A DNA stretch of 64,000 nt, from positions 58,003,649 through 58,067,648 of the forward strand of contig CM045758.1 of assembly GCA_025200525.1 (NCBI GenBank), given 5' to 3'. The position numbers and the translations under genes were made by a program. The notes below the pieces were generated by a model. That model was given only the letters and a program-made list of their open reading frames with translations. It was not told the origin of the DNA and searched no databases. The stretch is from Camellia lanceoleosa. Its lineage: Eukaryota > Streptophyta > Magnoliopsida > Ericales > Theaceae. How positions within the stretch are numbered: position 1 is the first letter of the stretch; the number at the start of each line of letters is the position of its first letter. Positions 10,540-24,640 of the stretch are shown piece by piece.

Positions 10540-13500
10540 TGTAGACACCTTATTTTTGACTGCCCTTACGACTTGGACATCACTATTTGCACACCTGATG
10601 ATGAGTGTGTATGCTTGGTAAGTGCTCGAAGTTCTCAGCAGAATGCCACAACTCTGGGCCTTTCAAACCCTACACACCTGTTGCCTTATTCTTAGACCAA
10701 AACCATTGTTTTTCAAGCCTACAACTCTTGTGGCCTGCCGGCCCTTGCAGTGGGCTGCCGACCATAACTTTTGGCTGCCGGCCACCAGTGCCTTTGCAGA
10801 TATTTGTTTTTGCCAACTGTTGGCACAGATGCATGCACCTTCTCACATGTGTATGTATGGATATTTCTGAGGGAGTTGTTTGGTTTTCTATATATAGGAG
10901 GCCTCCTCTTTCATTAAAAAGGTTGGAATTTTTGGAGCAAAAATTCTCTCTCTCTCTCTCTCTCTCTTTATAATTCTCTCTCTCTCTAGAAATTTCTTAG
11001 CTTTTTGCAAGCTTTTGCCTATTCAGTCTTAACCAAACCTCTCCATCTTTGAGCTGAGGTATCTTTGAGCCTTGTTTGAGCTCTTGAGGATGTGTTTGCC
11101 TTGATTTGTTGCCTATAATTGGTTTTCTCTTCAAGAGGTATAAGGCTTTACTTCTATGCTTGCTTTATTTACTCTTTTTCCTATTGTTTTCCCACTATTT
11201 TTGGGCTATATAAACTCTGTATTTTTGGGCTGAAACTTGTGGTTTAAGGCCAATAAGGGTTGAGGGATGGTTCACCCTTTTTTACACCTTGCTTTCAAGG
11301 CCTTTTCCCTTGTGTTTCCTACATTTACACTACATTTTTTTTGAGCTTTTAAACACTGATTTTCAGTGGCTAAATCATGGTTTGAAGTCCAAAATTGGAA
11401 GGGTTAGCCTCCCCTCCTTGTGTTTTGCCTACTAGCCTAGCATGCTCTATATTTTAGCTTATTATTCTAGCTTGTGTTAGCTCAGTTCTAGCATGTTTTA
11501 GGACTTATTTAGGACTATTCTTTCTTGTTTACTTCATTTAAGCCTTATATTGCATGCTTGTAGTATAATTGTCTTCATGAGTTTGGTGTTTTAGGCCTTA
11601 GACACCACCTTATTTGAGTTGGTAGTGTTTATTTATGGCTTTCCATACTTGTTTTCACACTTAATCATTGCTGCAACCTCCCTCTTTTCTTGGCTTTTCA
11701 TTTTCTTTGAAAGTGGTTTCAAACTATTTGTTTGTTTAAAGCATGAGATTGAGGTGTCATGCTTAATTGTTTAATCCCTTTGGGGGTTCATTACCAACGG
11801 TATGATGTCTCTTTCATGCCCAAAGCAACACTTGGTTTGAGCCCTCTTTCCATTCGAGGACTTAAAATTCATTTGTGGAATTAATTGATTAAAGAATTGA
11901 GAGGTAATTAAAATTGAGGATTAAAAGTGGTGCAAGATAATAACTTGGTTTGGGTTCAATCGGGCGTTAATTGAACCCTTGAATCTTGAGTTGTTTTGTA
12001 CTCATTAGTGATGTAAACGGTTCAAGATTCATTGTCAAATACTTCCCTTGATCATTTATGATATGGCGGTGGTTTTGAGAGTCTTATTTTGTTGCATTTA
12101 TTGAACTTGAACACTTTGGTTCATAGGCTATCATGCAATGAAATTGCATCCATTGATTGTTTGTGAATCAAGTTTACCACTCTATTGAGCTGTTCAAATC
12201 ATAAGGAAGGGTAAATTATGCAAACAAACCCTTGAGAATACCCTGTCCCTGCTCTGTTTGCTCTCTGTTGCAACAGGACTATCCATTCATCAGTGGACGG
12301 CAGGCCATCTGCCGACCACCAATGAAAAATCCAGCAGTGTACTTTTGAAGCAAAACAAAGTTGGTTTTAAGGTGGAAATCAACGCAAGTGTTCTACTGCA
12401 CAATAGAGGCATCTAGCAGCAGAAACAGTGGCCTTTTCGGGTGGAAGTTCGCACGCAGGCATGAGCACTCCTTGTTTCCCGAGGCGGAGTAATTAGAGTA
12501 GTTAATTTAGTTACTTTATGTTGTAATTGATTAATTAAGCTAATTAGAATTTTGTAATTAATTAATTAATTAATTAGTTCCAATTTTGTAATAATTAGCT
12601 AGAATAGTTAATTAGTTGTGATGTTGTAATAACTAAAGTAGTTAGTTCATTCGGTTTGTAATAGTTAGTTAATTCATAGTAATTAGCTTAGCTATTCGGA
12701 CCCTCCTGCGAGAGGGCATCAACTTGTAATAATGTGTATGTCTTCCAACCCCACGTCTTTCTCTTTTTTATTTACCTGCTTATGATGGTTAGTTTAGGAC
12801 ATCATGTTTACTTTAGCATCTCTTATGTTTACATCTACTTGTATTGCATGCATTGAGGCTCGGTTCATCATGCTAACTAACATTATTAGTTTAAACGCTT
12901 CTTTGAATATGTGTGTAGACCGCATGCTATCAAATTGAATCAAATGCCATGTTAAGTAACCAAGCCTATTTAGCCTGCATATCGCATGTGTTGTATTAGC
13001 CATATCACATAGTTAGGATCATGCATTTTTCTAACTCTATCATATTTTTTGGCTTGGAGTACTAGGTAAGCTTTTATTTTGCTTTAGCATAATCGCATGT
13101 ATGTGATTATTGCCATGTCAAAGCATGCTTACCATGAGGCTAAATGCTTAAATGATAAACTATTTGAATGCCTGTGGATGAAGGCTAGTTGCTTGAATTG
13201 GGATGGTTTGGTTCATGTACGTTTAAGCCCACTTTTTTGAGTGGCACATTCACAAACTCTTTTCAAAACAAACATGAAATCAAATGTCCCAATTTTTGCA
13301 AGTCAGTCTATATTTGTGTGTGTGCACATCACATAGTAATGCTAGCCTAATAATCAGAACAAGAGCATATAATGTAAATAAAATTTACATCATGATTAGT
13401 AGAGGCCGATCTTTAATCGGGCAAGCGGGGGTGCTCAAATTATGACATTTTCCTCTCGTACCTGAGTTCCCAAGCCGAGACAATCTTGGTGATGACAGAC

Positions 13501-13754
13501 ACGTGGTCATTGGCACGAGTCATGGGTTTCCTAAATTTTCAAAAAATATTTAGGTGGCGACTCTATATCTGGCAAAGCAATCTATTTTTGACAACTTGAT
13601 TCAAAATCGATTTTCCAAAAGATTTGCTAAATTTGAAATATTTGGTGTTTATCTATTTTACATTGCACTTGTGAGATCAGATTCAGAACCGCCTGAGTCC
13701 GATACTGTAGGGCTTATTCATCTTCCGAAAGGGGGCACGGAAAATCGAGCTACA
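10540..13754 (+). repeat. Solo LTR, about 3.2 kb, Tat/Ogre-like Ty3/gypsy (putative)
   Basis: The insertion is bounded by TGTAGACACC on the left and GAGCTACA on the right, so TGTAG...CTACA form short terminal inverted repeats. It splits the RNase H reading frame of element 2. The TGTAGACACC start and the AATATTTAGGTGGCGACTC motif near 13546 are, from memory of the family, typical of long LTRs of the Tat/Ogre lineage. A TATA-like TATATATAGG lies near 10890, followed by a CT microsatellite at 10944-10988. No internal coding region is seen. No perfect 5-bp target duplication is visible, so a decayed or rearranged boundary is possible. Confidence 0.65.
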
Positions 13755-15360
13755 CAATGATGATGGTTAGAATTTATGAAAGATTACGAGGTGAAGATTC
13801 AACACCACCTAGAAAAGGCTAACGTGGTAGTAGATGCGTTGAGTTGAAAGACTACCTGGAGTTTGGCATGCATTGTCATTGACAAGAAACCATTTACACG
13901 GGAACTAGAAAAACTGGATTTGGAATTGGTTCCATACAAGACTTATGGATTACTCGCTAATATAATCGTAGAACCTACGATAATCAACGAGATTAAAGCA
14001 TGTCAATGTGAGGACCCACTTTTGAAGAAAAGATACGATGAGCAAGGAAGTAAGCCTAATTCTAATTTCACTATATGCAATGAGATACTGAAGTTTCGAA
14101 ATCAAATTTGCGTACCTGACATTCCAAAAATCAAAAAGAATATATTGGTTGAAGCCTGTAGCTTGAGATTCGCAGTTCATCCTAGGAATACGAAAATGTA
14201 CCATGATATGAAAGAGCATTATTGGTGGCCAGGAATGAAAAAGGACATAGCAAGCCATGTGTCCAAATATTTTCAATGTCAAAGCAGAGCATCAGAGACC
14301 CGTAAGGCTGCTACAATCACTCCTTATTCTTGAATGGAAATGGGAACACATCAGCATGGATTTTGTGATCGGATTACCACAATCAGCTTCAAAGTATGAT
14401 GCGATATGGGTTATAGTAGATCGATTAACGAAGTCGACACATTTTCTGCGTATCAGAGTCACGTATTCACTTAATAAATTTGCCACTTTATATATCAAGG
14501 GGATAATTCGATTGCATGGCACCTCGGTGTCAATCGTGTCGACTTGAGACCCTTGCTTTGTATCTCAATTTTGGAAAAAGTTACAAGCAACAATGGGAAC
14601 AACGCTAAAGTTTAGCACCACTTATCATTCGCAAATTGATAGTCAATCCGAAAGAACAATTCAAACATTAGAAGACATGTTGCGAATATGCGTGTTAGAC
14701 CTTAAAGGTAATTGGGACGAGCATCTACCGTTAGTGGAATTCGCTTATAATAATAGTTACAAAGCAAGCATCGGGATGGCGTTGTATGAAGCACTATACG
14801 GGAGGAAATGTCGATCGCCTATATGCTGGATAGAGGTTGGAGACAGAAGTTATTAGGTCCTGAAATTATGCAGATGACAAGTGACAAAATCCAACTCATT
14901 CCATAGCGAATCTGCACTGCTCAGAGCCGTTAGAATAACTATGCAGATACTTGGAGACAAGATTTGGAATTTCAAATAAGAGATCATGTTTTCTTGAAAG
15001 TCTCACCAACAAAAGGAATCATTCGGTTTGGAAAATGAGAAAAATTGAATCCATGTTACATCAGACCATATGAGATACTAGAAAGGATTGGCCCTATAGC
15101 ATATCGTCTTGCACTTCCACCAGAGTTGTCCAATGTGCACAATGTGTTCCATGTTTCAATGCTCTGGCAATATTTACGGGATTCAAAGCATGTCATTGTT
15201 CAGGAGGACCTAGAAGTTCAACCAAATCTCCCTTATGAAGAGCAACTGGTACAGATCCTTGACCGACGTGATCAGATTCTCCGAAACAAGACTATACCTC
15301 TTGTAAAACTCGTATGTAAAAATCATCGTGTCGAATAAGCTACATAGGAAATTGAGAGTC
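13755..15360 (+). pseudogene. pol relic of element 2, part 2 (RH end, integrase, chromodomain-like tail)
   Basis: It resumes the RNase H end at 13755 with CAATGATGATGG, where two CGA arginine codons appear to have become TGA stops. The integrase zinc finger and core are readable in pieces (13863-14333, 14257-14547, 14593-14856), including SERTIQTLEDMLR and the [12 protein letters not shown] motif around the catalytic glutamate. The tail at 15045-15338 has RPYEILERIGPIAYRLALPP and a chromodomain-like end. Multiple stops and frameshifts make it inactive. Confidence 0.85.
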
Positions 15361-15426
15361 AAATGTGAGCCGTGATATCCACATCTTTTTGAAAGATACG
15401 TCAAGTTTGAGGACAAACTTCTATTT

Positions 15427-15438
15427 AGGAGGGAAGAA
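15427..15438 (+). other. Polypurine tract of element 2
   Basis: AGGAGGGAAGAA directly precedes the LTR that starts TGTGACATCC. Confidence 0.7.
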
Positions 15439-16713
15439 TGTGACATCCTAAAATATATTTACTTAATCTTAGAAAAAAAAAATTGGAATTATAACATTTT
15501 TTTGGGCCATAGTAGAATATGGGAAACTTGTGCAAATTGTTGCTTCAGAAACCAAGTGAGATGCGTGGAGTGCCATGTGGTGAAAACCACATGGTGACAC
15601 AGTGGTGCATAGTGAGGGTTTTATCACTTATAAATAGATGAGTTGCATGGCAAGGAAATCACAAAAAAATAAAAATAAATAAATAAATAACAAACGAGGG
15701 GTATATGAGAGAGTGAGCTAGGATCAGAAGTGAAAGTTAGGAATTAATATTGATGTGAGTTTTATTATATTTTGAACACTATAAATTGTTTTATGTAAAA
15801 TCTATTTTGTAAATTATATTAGTTTTTAAGTGTGTAATTTGTTAAATGAACCTTATTTGTTTAAATGAGAAACCCATGGATATAATTATTTTCTAAATGT
15901 GTTTTTGAACAATTATTTGTACATAATCATTGAGCCTGTGATAGTCCCATGCCTTGGGGGGATTTTAATATCCATTGGCCCTCTGATGGTTATATGCCTT
16001 GGGGAGACTTTAATATCCATTGGCCTTTTGAATTGTCACTTTATGTGGCCTTCTGTTCTGCTTTGTTTTTACTGTAAGTGACTCTCTGTTTGTCATGGAT
16101 CTACTGACCTTCTGTTCTATTCTGTTGTCACTTTTGTGACCTCCTGAAGGTCCCATGCCTAGGGACTCAAATATTTGGCTCTCTGAAGGTCCCATGTTTG
16201 GGGGACTTGAATATCCATTGACCCTTTGTTCTGTTCTGTTCTGTACCGTGGTTATGATTATTTTGCTTATATGATTTACGTATTATATGTTTGTTATTTA
16301 AACTAATTTCTGCCAATGATTTTCTATTTAGCTCAATAATTATCCATAGTGATTTTTATATCCTTATACTCTCAGTATAATATTTCTCACTCTGCCATGT
16401 GCGTATAGTTTTTAACCACTTTTAGACAATGAAGCTTAGGGAGTAACTTGTTCCCTTATGTTGGTGTAGCTGGACTAGAGCTTGGGTAGACACAGGCACT
16501 GGCACTTTGTAACCATAATTTTAGCTCTAACAATGTAAATAAATAAAAGTTACATGTAAATAGATAAAAGTTCCAATGTATATTAATAAAAGCTCCAATG
16601 TATATTTTTGATTATATAAATATTTGGGTACCTTTTATTTTATTTCGCTATTGACTTATGTTTTTATCTTGTCGTGGCGCCTAGCCTCTAGACACTGGGT
16701 TTGGGTTGTGACA
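15439..16713 (+). repeat. 3' LTR of element 2 (1275 bp)
   Basis: It begins TGTGACATCC right after the polypurine tract and ends GGTTTGGGTTGTGACA. Inside, at about 15940-16230, an imperfect repeat of the type CCCATGCCTTGGGGG...AATATCCATTGG occurs four times. No second copy is present because the 5' half of the element is outside the window. Confidence 0.8.
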
Positions 16714-19700
16714 GATGTATCAAATAAGTTTTTGACTAATCAAATTAAACCACTTGTCATATTGAGGTGGTCCGGCCAACAAAATTATGGCATACCATTA
16801 AAGTGACATTTTGATATTTATCTCTAAATAAATCAGAGATAATTATCAAAAAAGTTAAAGTTTATTATGACTTTCCTCCACCTATTTCTATAAATAGGGG
16901 TGATCTCCACTAGAAGTTTGCATACAATTTTATATACAATTTTACATATAAATTCTACATACATAAATCAAGTTGTAGAGACAAAAATCTACATCAAGGC
17001 AAGGAAAAAAGCTCCATTGGATTCAAGCCTCTAAAGCCCCGAAATTCTTTTCACCAAAGTTGATCAATTTCCATAAAGCATAAGATTCGGAAATTAAAAT
17101 CAAAATTCTACAAATTTGCCATCTTCTTCACGTTACATGGAGGAGATTTCTTCGCTCAATTCGGGAACAAGCTGTCAAACCCTCAAGTCAACTTTTTGAA
17201 GGGAAGAATCAAAGGATTATTTTATTTTATTAGAAAATTCATTAGAGATTGTAATCGTATTGTTTAAATCAATAAATTTGTATTTTGTTACTCTATTTTT
17301 CTGCCTTTATTTTGCAAATAAGAAGTTTGTGTATATACATATGACTAGTTTCTATTAATCATGTGACAATCCAATGAGGTTACATCTTAAGTTGACTTGA
17401 CTTGAGACTTTGTTTAGTTTTAAAATTTTAAAAATAAATTTTAAATTTTGTGTATTTTATTATTTTTAGTGATTTATTTTATTTTATTTTTTATAGTTTA
17501 GTCAATTTTTTTTATTTTTTATTTGTTAGAAGCATCACCTAATCTAAATGTATGTTAAAAAATAAAAGATTTGTGAAAAAAATCTAAAATAGATTCAATA
17601 AATACAACAATATATATTTTTGTATTTAGTGAATTTTAAAAATATTTTTCACAAATTTAATACCTTTTAAATGCATCTAAATTTAATGGATCTAAAAAAA
17701 ATTTAAAAATTCAACAACAAAAAGTACAAATTGAAAACTCAAAAATTATTTTTGAAATCTCCAAAATCAAATGGAGAAGAGTTGGAGAAAATGAAACAAA
17801 TTCTGAATGATTGGTTCTTTGAGTATTGCTTGATATTATTTATTACTTGATATTTGTTAAGTTGTCTTTTAAAAATTTAACAAAAAGTATTGAACATGAT
17901 TGTTTTGGTCAATAAATCTATCTAGCTATCTATATTATTATTAAGTGAATGTTAGACTTGGTGTCTAAACTTTCATGTCATGCCGCATGGCATTTTTTTA
18001 CCGCCTAAAATAAAAAGTTTTTGATAGAGGACGGAGAAGGTTTGAACCCAAGATCTCCGATTTCATTAAGAACCCTCTTGTTACTTAGGCAACATACATG
18101 TTATAATATTAATTTTTTTATTATTTTTTTTATTCTTACTTGAATTTGACATATATCGTGTGTGTCACCCGTTAGTACTATTATTAAATGAATGTTAGAC
18201 TTGGTGTTTAAGCCATCACGTCATGCCACATGACAGTTTTATCTAACTTAAAATAAAAAATTATTATTCAAAAGCGTGAATAAGATTTAAATCTAAGACC
18301 TTGAGTTTTTATTAAGAATAGTGTTACCACTTAAACAATATACATATTATGATATTAACTTTTTTATTATTTATTTTAATTTTTACTTGTCTAAATTGCA
18401 CACACATTACATGTGTCACCAACTAATATCAAGTTAAGATATCACATAAATTTATTTTAAAACCACCAAATAATTTTCCACAAACTCTAATGAGAATATT
18501 TATGGTGAAGTGAAATTCAGGTTAAAAGGTACCCACATAATGGCTCTTATCTAATTAAGGTTTTGTTTAGAAATATGCTATTTTAATAACTTTTTAAAAA
18601 AAAATATGAGGTAAAAGAAATAAATATATTTAAAATGACTTTTTAATTTTTTACGAAAAGATGTGTAAAAGTAGAAATAAAAGAGAATTTTTAACATTTT
18701 TATATAGATTGTTGGTTTTTAAATTTTTTTAGTGATTTTTTTTTGACTTTTAGACTAAAATCAAATGAGGCTTAAAAGTAATATTATTCAAATTAATAAA
18801 TGTTTACAAAATTATTTATTCACTGATTTGATACTATTATATTATTAAATTGAGTCTTATTTTAAAATTTGAAATTTTATTATTACATTTTAAATGAGTT
18901 AAGAAAAAAATAAAAATTATTAACTTGTCTAATAATTTTTATTAAAAAAATTACCGTGACTTTTGCATACATATATTTTTTTTTATCAATAGAATTTTCA
19001 TTAAAGTCAAAATTGCTAAACGACATTTACAAGGAAATCAGTAACAAGTATACACCAAACTAAGGAAAAATCTTATTCAAAACAAAGGAAAATCCTCAAA
19101 TGAGGCACGCATAACATTTAAAAGTTGGCTTTTTAATTTTTTTAGCTTTTTTGACTTTTTTATGTGAACGGTGATGCAATCCAAAATAGGTTAAAAGTTA
19201 ACTTTTGGCATTTTATTCATGTTCCCAAAAGGCTCCAGAAATAGATCATAAGAGTTCGATGCTAGAATAAGTCTAAGATAAATATATAAATTACATCCAT
19301 CTATGTAGGTAAGTTACGAACACACCAAAAAACAGAAAAATAAAACTCAAACCCATAACCCCAATAACTTCTAGGCAGCGGCGATTGCGGACCTGGTAGC
19401 GGAAGATAGCGAGTTAGGGTGAAGACGATAGATTTAGAGCTAATAGGTGACATATCCTACAAAGAAGAGGTGGAAGGTGACAGATTGAGATGATGGTCAC
19501 AGCAGTGCCGTAGGGGCAACGCGAGAGTGATTTTTGTATACTCTCTGACTCAAGAAGTTATTCGGTTAGCATTTGTTTAGTTCCTTTTTAAAAAAGAAAC
19601 AAAAAAAATACTAATTCTTGCTATTTTAATTAATAAAAATTAAATTAAGACACCATATTAATTTGCTCCAAAACGAAAAAATATTGGTTGATTTAGGGGT

Positions 19701-20889
19701 ATTACGTGACTATGTCTCTCACTAATTATAATTCATTATGTCCTCTTATATTTTTTAATAACCTAATATAAAATTTTAAATTTTACTATCTTTATTAATT
19801 ACAATACTATTAAAATATCACATGACGATATTCCAAGACCAATCAATATCTTCTTCTAAAAACATAAAATAATTTTTCATTAAACAAGATAACTGATAAG
19901 ACATGATCATAATTTAGTGAGGAAAATGATTATTTGTTAATTTTTTCTAATAAAATTTCTATCAATGACAGGACAATCTACCAAAAAAACAAAAAAAAGA
20001 AACTTCAGGGAAGTTACATCTCAAGTTGACTTGACTTGAGACCACTTGCAACGAGTCCTTGTCACTGGAGAAGATGAAACAAACTAACGCCACATTCTCA
20101 TTGGGATTGAAATTTTCTTCAATACATCATATTGTAAAAGTTTGTTGGATAATTGGTTATTTTAATTATTTTTTTAAACTCTAATAAAAAGATGTGTGAA
20201 AAAATAAAAAATAAAAAAGTTGTAATTGAATATTTTTATTTTTTTAATTATTTTAGTTAAAAAATTTCATGCCAAACACCTTCTAAGACTTTCTAAATTG
20301 TTAAATATGATTTTATCATCTTTATTTATAAATTTATATATTTTGACTTTTTTAATTATAAAAATGTATTGTTTTTATTATTTTTAGACTCTTTCAAAAA
20401 AAAATTATTTGTACGATTTTTTTTTTTTATAGTTGATGGAGTGAATTTGTACGGATTCATAGATAAAGAAGGTAAAACGATATTCACTAATAGTTAAAGG
20501 GGTCTTAGTGTAATTAATCCTAAATAACACACAAAATTAGGACTTTAGCCTAATAGTTATGTAATGCCGCTTTTAGTGTGAGATTGTAGATTGTAAGGGT
20601 CGGATACCGGATGGTTGAACCGAAAAAAAAAAAAAAATTCATATAAAGAGGGGTTTGATATTTGTGATGTTTATTTATCTCTCATCATGAGAGTTGTATG
20701 TAGTAGTTGTTTATTGGGTTAATTACACTTTTAATCCCTGTAGTTTAATCCAAGTTTCATTTTGTTACTGATTATTTTCAATTATACAATTTGATTCATA
20801 TACTTTAAATTTAGTTTCAATTTCATTATTTCATTTATGTTTGATGTTAAAATTAACAGTTTTGAGACACTTGTCAATCTTTTAAGGTG
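16714..20889 (+). other. AT-rich non-coding region
   Basis: No coding region longer than chance is seen. It consists of AT-rich low-complexity DNA with short duplications. One MITE-like hairpin lies around 17400-17720. A block near 17380-17410 (TTACATCTTAAGTTGACTTG) recurs at 20017-20046 with related flanks, suggesting an old local duplication. The strand field is nominal. Confidence 0.6.
17936..18430 (+). repeat. Two imperfect direct repeats of about 240 bp
   Basis: The block starting near 17936 (ATTATTAAGTGAATGTTAGACTTGGTG, then a TTTGAACCCAAGATCTCCG-like stretch) is repeated from about 18178. The copies share order and spacing with many substitutions. The origin is unknown. The start resembles the ends of some plant rolling-circle elements, but no diagnostic 3' hairpin plus CTAG end was found. 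Confidence 0.55.
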
Positions 20890-23800
20890 TACACATAAGA
20901 AAAATTAATACAAATTTATACAAATTACCAAATTAAAACTAGATTTAAAGTGTAAAAACTAAATTATTCAAATTAAAACTATATAAATCAAAGTGAAATT
21001 TGAGTTAAAATATAAAAGTAAAAAATGTATTATCCTTTGATTATTTGTTTGTTCTCTAAGTTTGGACTTGTAGTGCTTGTTGGGCTTAATATTGCATGGT
21101 TTTCAATTTATAAGTGCGCTAATGATTGGTTTAATATGGCACTCGTTTAGGAAGTGGTTACGGCGTTAAAATCATAATAAGAAAATAAAATAGGTTAAAA
21201 AATTAATAAAATAAAATATCATATTTAAATTATAATTGTTTCTTTTTTTTTTTCACAGAAGTTAAAAAGTCAATTCCAAACGAAACTTTTTAGTCCTAGA
21301 CTAATGCCTCGTTTAGGAACGTATAGGCGTTGTTTGGTTTGTTTTTCCCAAAAATTTTTGGAAAAAATTCTCTACAAATAAGTTTTCAAACATAATCAAA
21401 CTAAACAAATTTTCCCAAATTTTTTTTCCAAAACTTGTTTGGTTTACAAGTTTTCCAAACAAATTTCTCTCTCATACACATCAAATCAATCACTTTTTCC
21501 AAAACTCTCTCTCAAAATAATTTTCCAAAACATCTTTTGAAAAAAACCAAACCAAACAACTTTTCGTACTTTTTACCTCTAAAACTCATCTCCCAAACTC
21601 AAACCAAACATACCCATAGTTTTTAAAAATCGTTTTGAGGAGAGAGTTTAGAAATTTTTTTGATTTGTTTGGTTGTGTATTTTGAAAGTAGTTTTGGAGT
21701 TTGGGAGTTTAAAATGATTTGATATTTTGTTGTAATTGAGTAGAGGTGTGTGAGATAAAAAGTGATTGAGAAGGAAAGAGGAGAGAGAAAAAGTGATTGA
21801 TTGATGTGTAAGAGAGAGAAAGTGATTTTGGAAATTGTTTTGGAAAAATTACAAACCAAACAAATTTTTTGGAAAAATTTTCCTAAAATCACTCTACAAA
21901 TTCAAACCAAACATACTCGTTATTTTAGTAACTTTTTGATTTTTTGATTAAAATATGAGGTAAAAAAATTAGTATGTTTGGAATGATTTTTTAATTTTTT
22001 ACAAAAAGATGTACATAAAGAAGAAAGAAAAATATTTGACTTTTTTGTATAAGTTATTGGCTTTGTAGTTTCTTTTAGTGACTTTTTAACTTTTAGACTA
22101 AAACAGTGAGTTTCCAAATGAAGCCTAAAATAACCTAAAAGTTAAAAAGTCAAACGAATCCTTTGGGACTAAAATAACCTTTTAGCCCCCAAAATCTACC
22201 ATGCCAAACAAGTGTAATGTTTCTCATTTGAACACTTGACCATTTTAGTTTATTTTTTTTTAAAAAAAAAATTAGGGCTAGTTTGGCCTATGCTAAAAAA
22301 GTCAAAAAGTTGCTATACTATTTAAGTCACATCATCTTATTTAAGTCATATCACCTCTCTACTACATCACTTCAAACACAACCCAGATTTCACGTTTTTT
22401 CGTAAAAAGTCAAAAAGTACACTTATTTAGATTACCCCAAACTACCCATTAGTTAAAGAAAGTTATGTTTGTGATGATAATTGACTTTTCTGTAATTGAT
22501 TTGATGATTGTGAGATAAAAAATAAAATAATTATAGTTTGAATATAATATTTTATCTGATTGACTATCTTAATCTATTTGTTTTTATTAACTATTTTAAT
22601 TAAAAAAAAGCCCCAAACCTAACTTTTCAATAATTTTTAAATAAAATCATTATTTATAGGAAAAAAAAGATGTAAACAAGCCATAACAAAGATAGAGCTC
22701 ATTTGGCAAGCTGGTTAAAAGTCAAAATTTAATTTTTAACTCATTTTGAGTCACATCACTTCTCATATTTTTTATCTATAAAAAGAAAAAAAAGTTAAAA
22801 AAATAAAAAAATAAACTTTTAACCAACTTTTCAAAACACTCCCTAATTAAAGACCGAAACATGTGTGAAGGTCCCACTACAATAACCTAGTCAAGAGTTA
22901 AGAACACAATTATATGGTGGCAGGGAGTATTTATTTATTTTCTTTTTTGAACCAATGGTAGCCTAGGAAGTCTATGAAGCGTGATCCAGACGCATTAGGA
23001 AGATGATAACCATTTCCTTTAACGTGTATTTCACTTCATGAGAAATTCTATGCTATAGTCTATCATATGCATTCTTTATCTATGATTTTTATGTTTATAA
23101 TTATGATTTATTGTGTTATTAATTATGATCCATTTTAATATTAGTTATAAAATTATTTTATTTATGATTTAAGAATTGTTTGATTATAGTTCATGTGATA
23201 TTTGATTATAATTCAATTTTTTAATTAGTTGTGACTCCTATAATATTGAGTTATGCTACTATTGATAATCAAATTTATAAATGGTATAACTTGCACACAA
23301 AAAAATATATCATAACATTACCCCTTTATATATATATATATATATATGTCAAGAATTAAAAATATTAGCTCTAAATTAAAATAGTCAAAAAATTAAAAGC
23401 CAAAAAACTAATCCACGTCTCAAACGAAGCCATAGATTTTAGAGTTATGGCACATGATCATGGTTTCATCCATGAAAGAAGGGCAACGATAGGGATGTTG
23501 TTGAGTTTGATTTTGAGGTAAATTAAAAATCAAATTAGTCGTTATTATATCTCTAAATTTATGAATCACAAATTTATAATTATTTAATTTTTTCTCTTAT
23601 AATTATCAAATTAACTTTAAAAAAAAAATCTAATTTTCCAAACATAATTATTTTAGTCAGGCTAAAATAATCAAAAAGTCGAATAACTAATTAAAACAGT
23701 CAACTTTTCAAACAAGGCCAAAATGTCACATTTAAATTATAATTATTTTATTTTATTTTATTTTTTTTCACAATCATTAAATCAACTACCAAAAAAAAAA

Positions 23801-24640
23801 AAAAAACTAAAAATTTATCTCGTACAAAAATTTTTAGTCAGATTAAAACAGTAAAAAAGCTAGGCAAAAAAAGTTTATCCCAAATGGGGCATCAATACTA
23901 TGTGAATTATAGCTAAAATAAAAAAAAAATGAGTTATAACCAAATATCACATGAGGTGTAACCAATAATTTTTAAATTATAACTAAAATAATGTCATAAA
24001 TAATATTACTGTATCATAATTAACAAAAATAATAAATCATAACTAAAGACATAAAAATCATAACCAAAAGTGCATACTATATCATAGAATTTCCCATGAG
24101 GTGAAATATACCTGATGGGTCTGGATCACGCTTTGTGTACTCCCTCTCACCATAATTGTCTTCTTGACTTTTGACTGAGCCATTGTAGTGGGACCTTGAC
24201 ACATGTTTCAGTCTTAGTTATCTTTGTTATGATCCTTGTTTACATCTTTTTTTTTTTCCTATAAATAAATTTGAAATTATGCTTCACTAAATTTTGTTTG
24301 GAATTTATTTTAAAAAATTTTGGTACATTATATAACATTGTTTATGTAGAAATTTAGGAATTACAAATCACATCTCCAAATTAAAGGGTAAAATTAAAAA
24401 TTGTCTAGAGGTGCTTATCAAGGTTTGTGCCAAAAAAATTGAAGTAATTTTTCTACTTTACTAATTAAATAAAATTTCTCATATAAGCAGGTTTGAAAGA
24501 AGTATTTCATGAACATAAAAAATATATAAATAAATTAGACAATTTTTTTTCTTTTATTTTTTTTAAAATTTTGAAATTGAAATATAATTGGATATCAATA
24601 TATAATCGATTAAATTACCTTTAAGTTATTAATTAAATTA
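20890..24640 (+). repeat. Tandem duplication unit A (about 3.75 kb, non-coding)
   Basis: This unit is colinear with 24641-24873 joined to 37061-41140. Matching landmarks are the block at 20930-21120 with 24670-24873, the block at 21121-21320 with 37061-37270, the AACGTGTATTTCA block near 23020 with 38908, and the GACACATGTTTCAGTCTTA block near 24197 with 40710. The two copies differ by substitutions and by private small insertions. A duplicated TTACCTTTAAGTTATTA stretch at 24612-24650 marks the unit junction. Confidence 0.8.
21320..21920. mobile_element. Fold-back MITE-like insertion, private to unit A
   Basis: Unit B lacks this ~600-bp block: the sequence GCCTCGTTT...TTATTTTAGTAAC is continuous there near 37262-37292. 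The ends are complementary (TTGTTTGGTTTGTTTTTCC near 21333 and AAACCAAACAAATTTTTTGG near 21852), so a long imperfect hairpin can form. No coding capacity is visible. Confidence 0.65.

Larger units (their letters stand above)
8098..16713 (+). mobile_element. Ty3/gypsy retrotransposon, element 2 (old, split by nested insertions)
   Basis: The pieces are the 3' part of gag (8098-8720), protease/RT/RNase H (8769-10539), a foreign solo LTR (10540-13754), the end of RNase H plus integrase (13755-15360), a polypurine tract (15427-15438) and a 3' LTR (15439-16713). Its 5' part was displaced by element 1 and lies left of the window. It is a different family from element 1, with more decay. Many stops look like CGA-to-TGA or TGG-to-TAG changes, as expected from long-term cytosine methylation. 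Confidence 0.85.

Noticed and set aside
17936..18430. Helitron end
   Set aside because: The TCTATATTATTATTAAG start looked suggestive, but no 3' hairpin with a CTRR end and no helicase were found.
21435..22117. Small Ser/Phe/Lys-rich open frames
   Set aside because: They arise from the low-complexity arms of a fold-back element and have no protein-like features.
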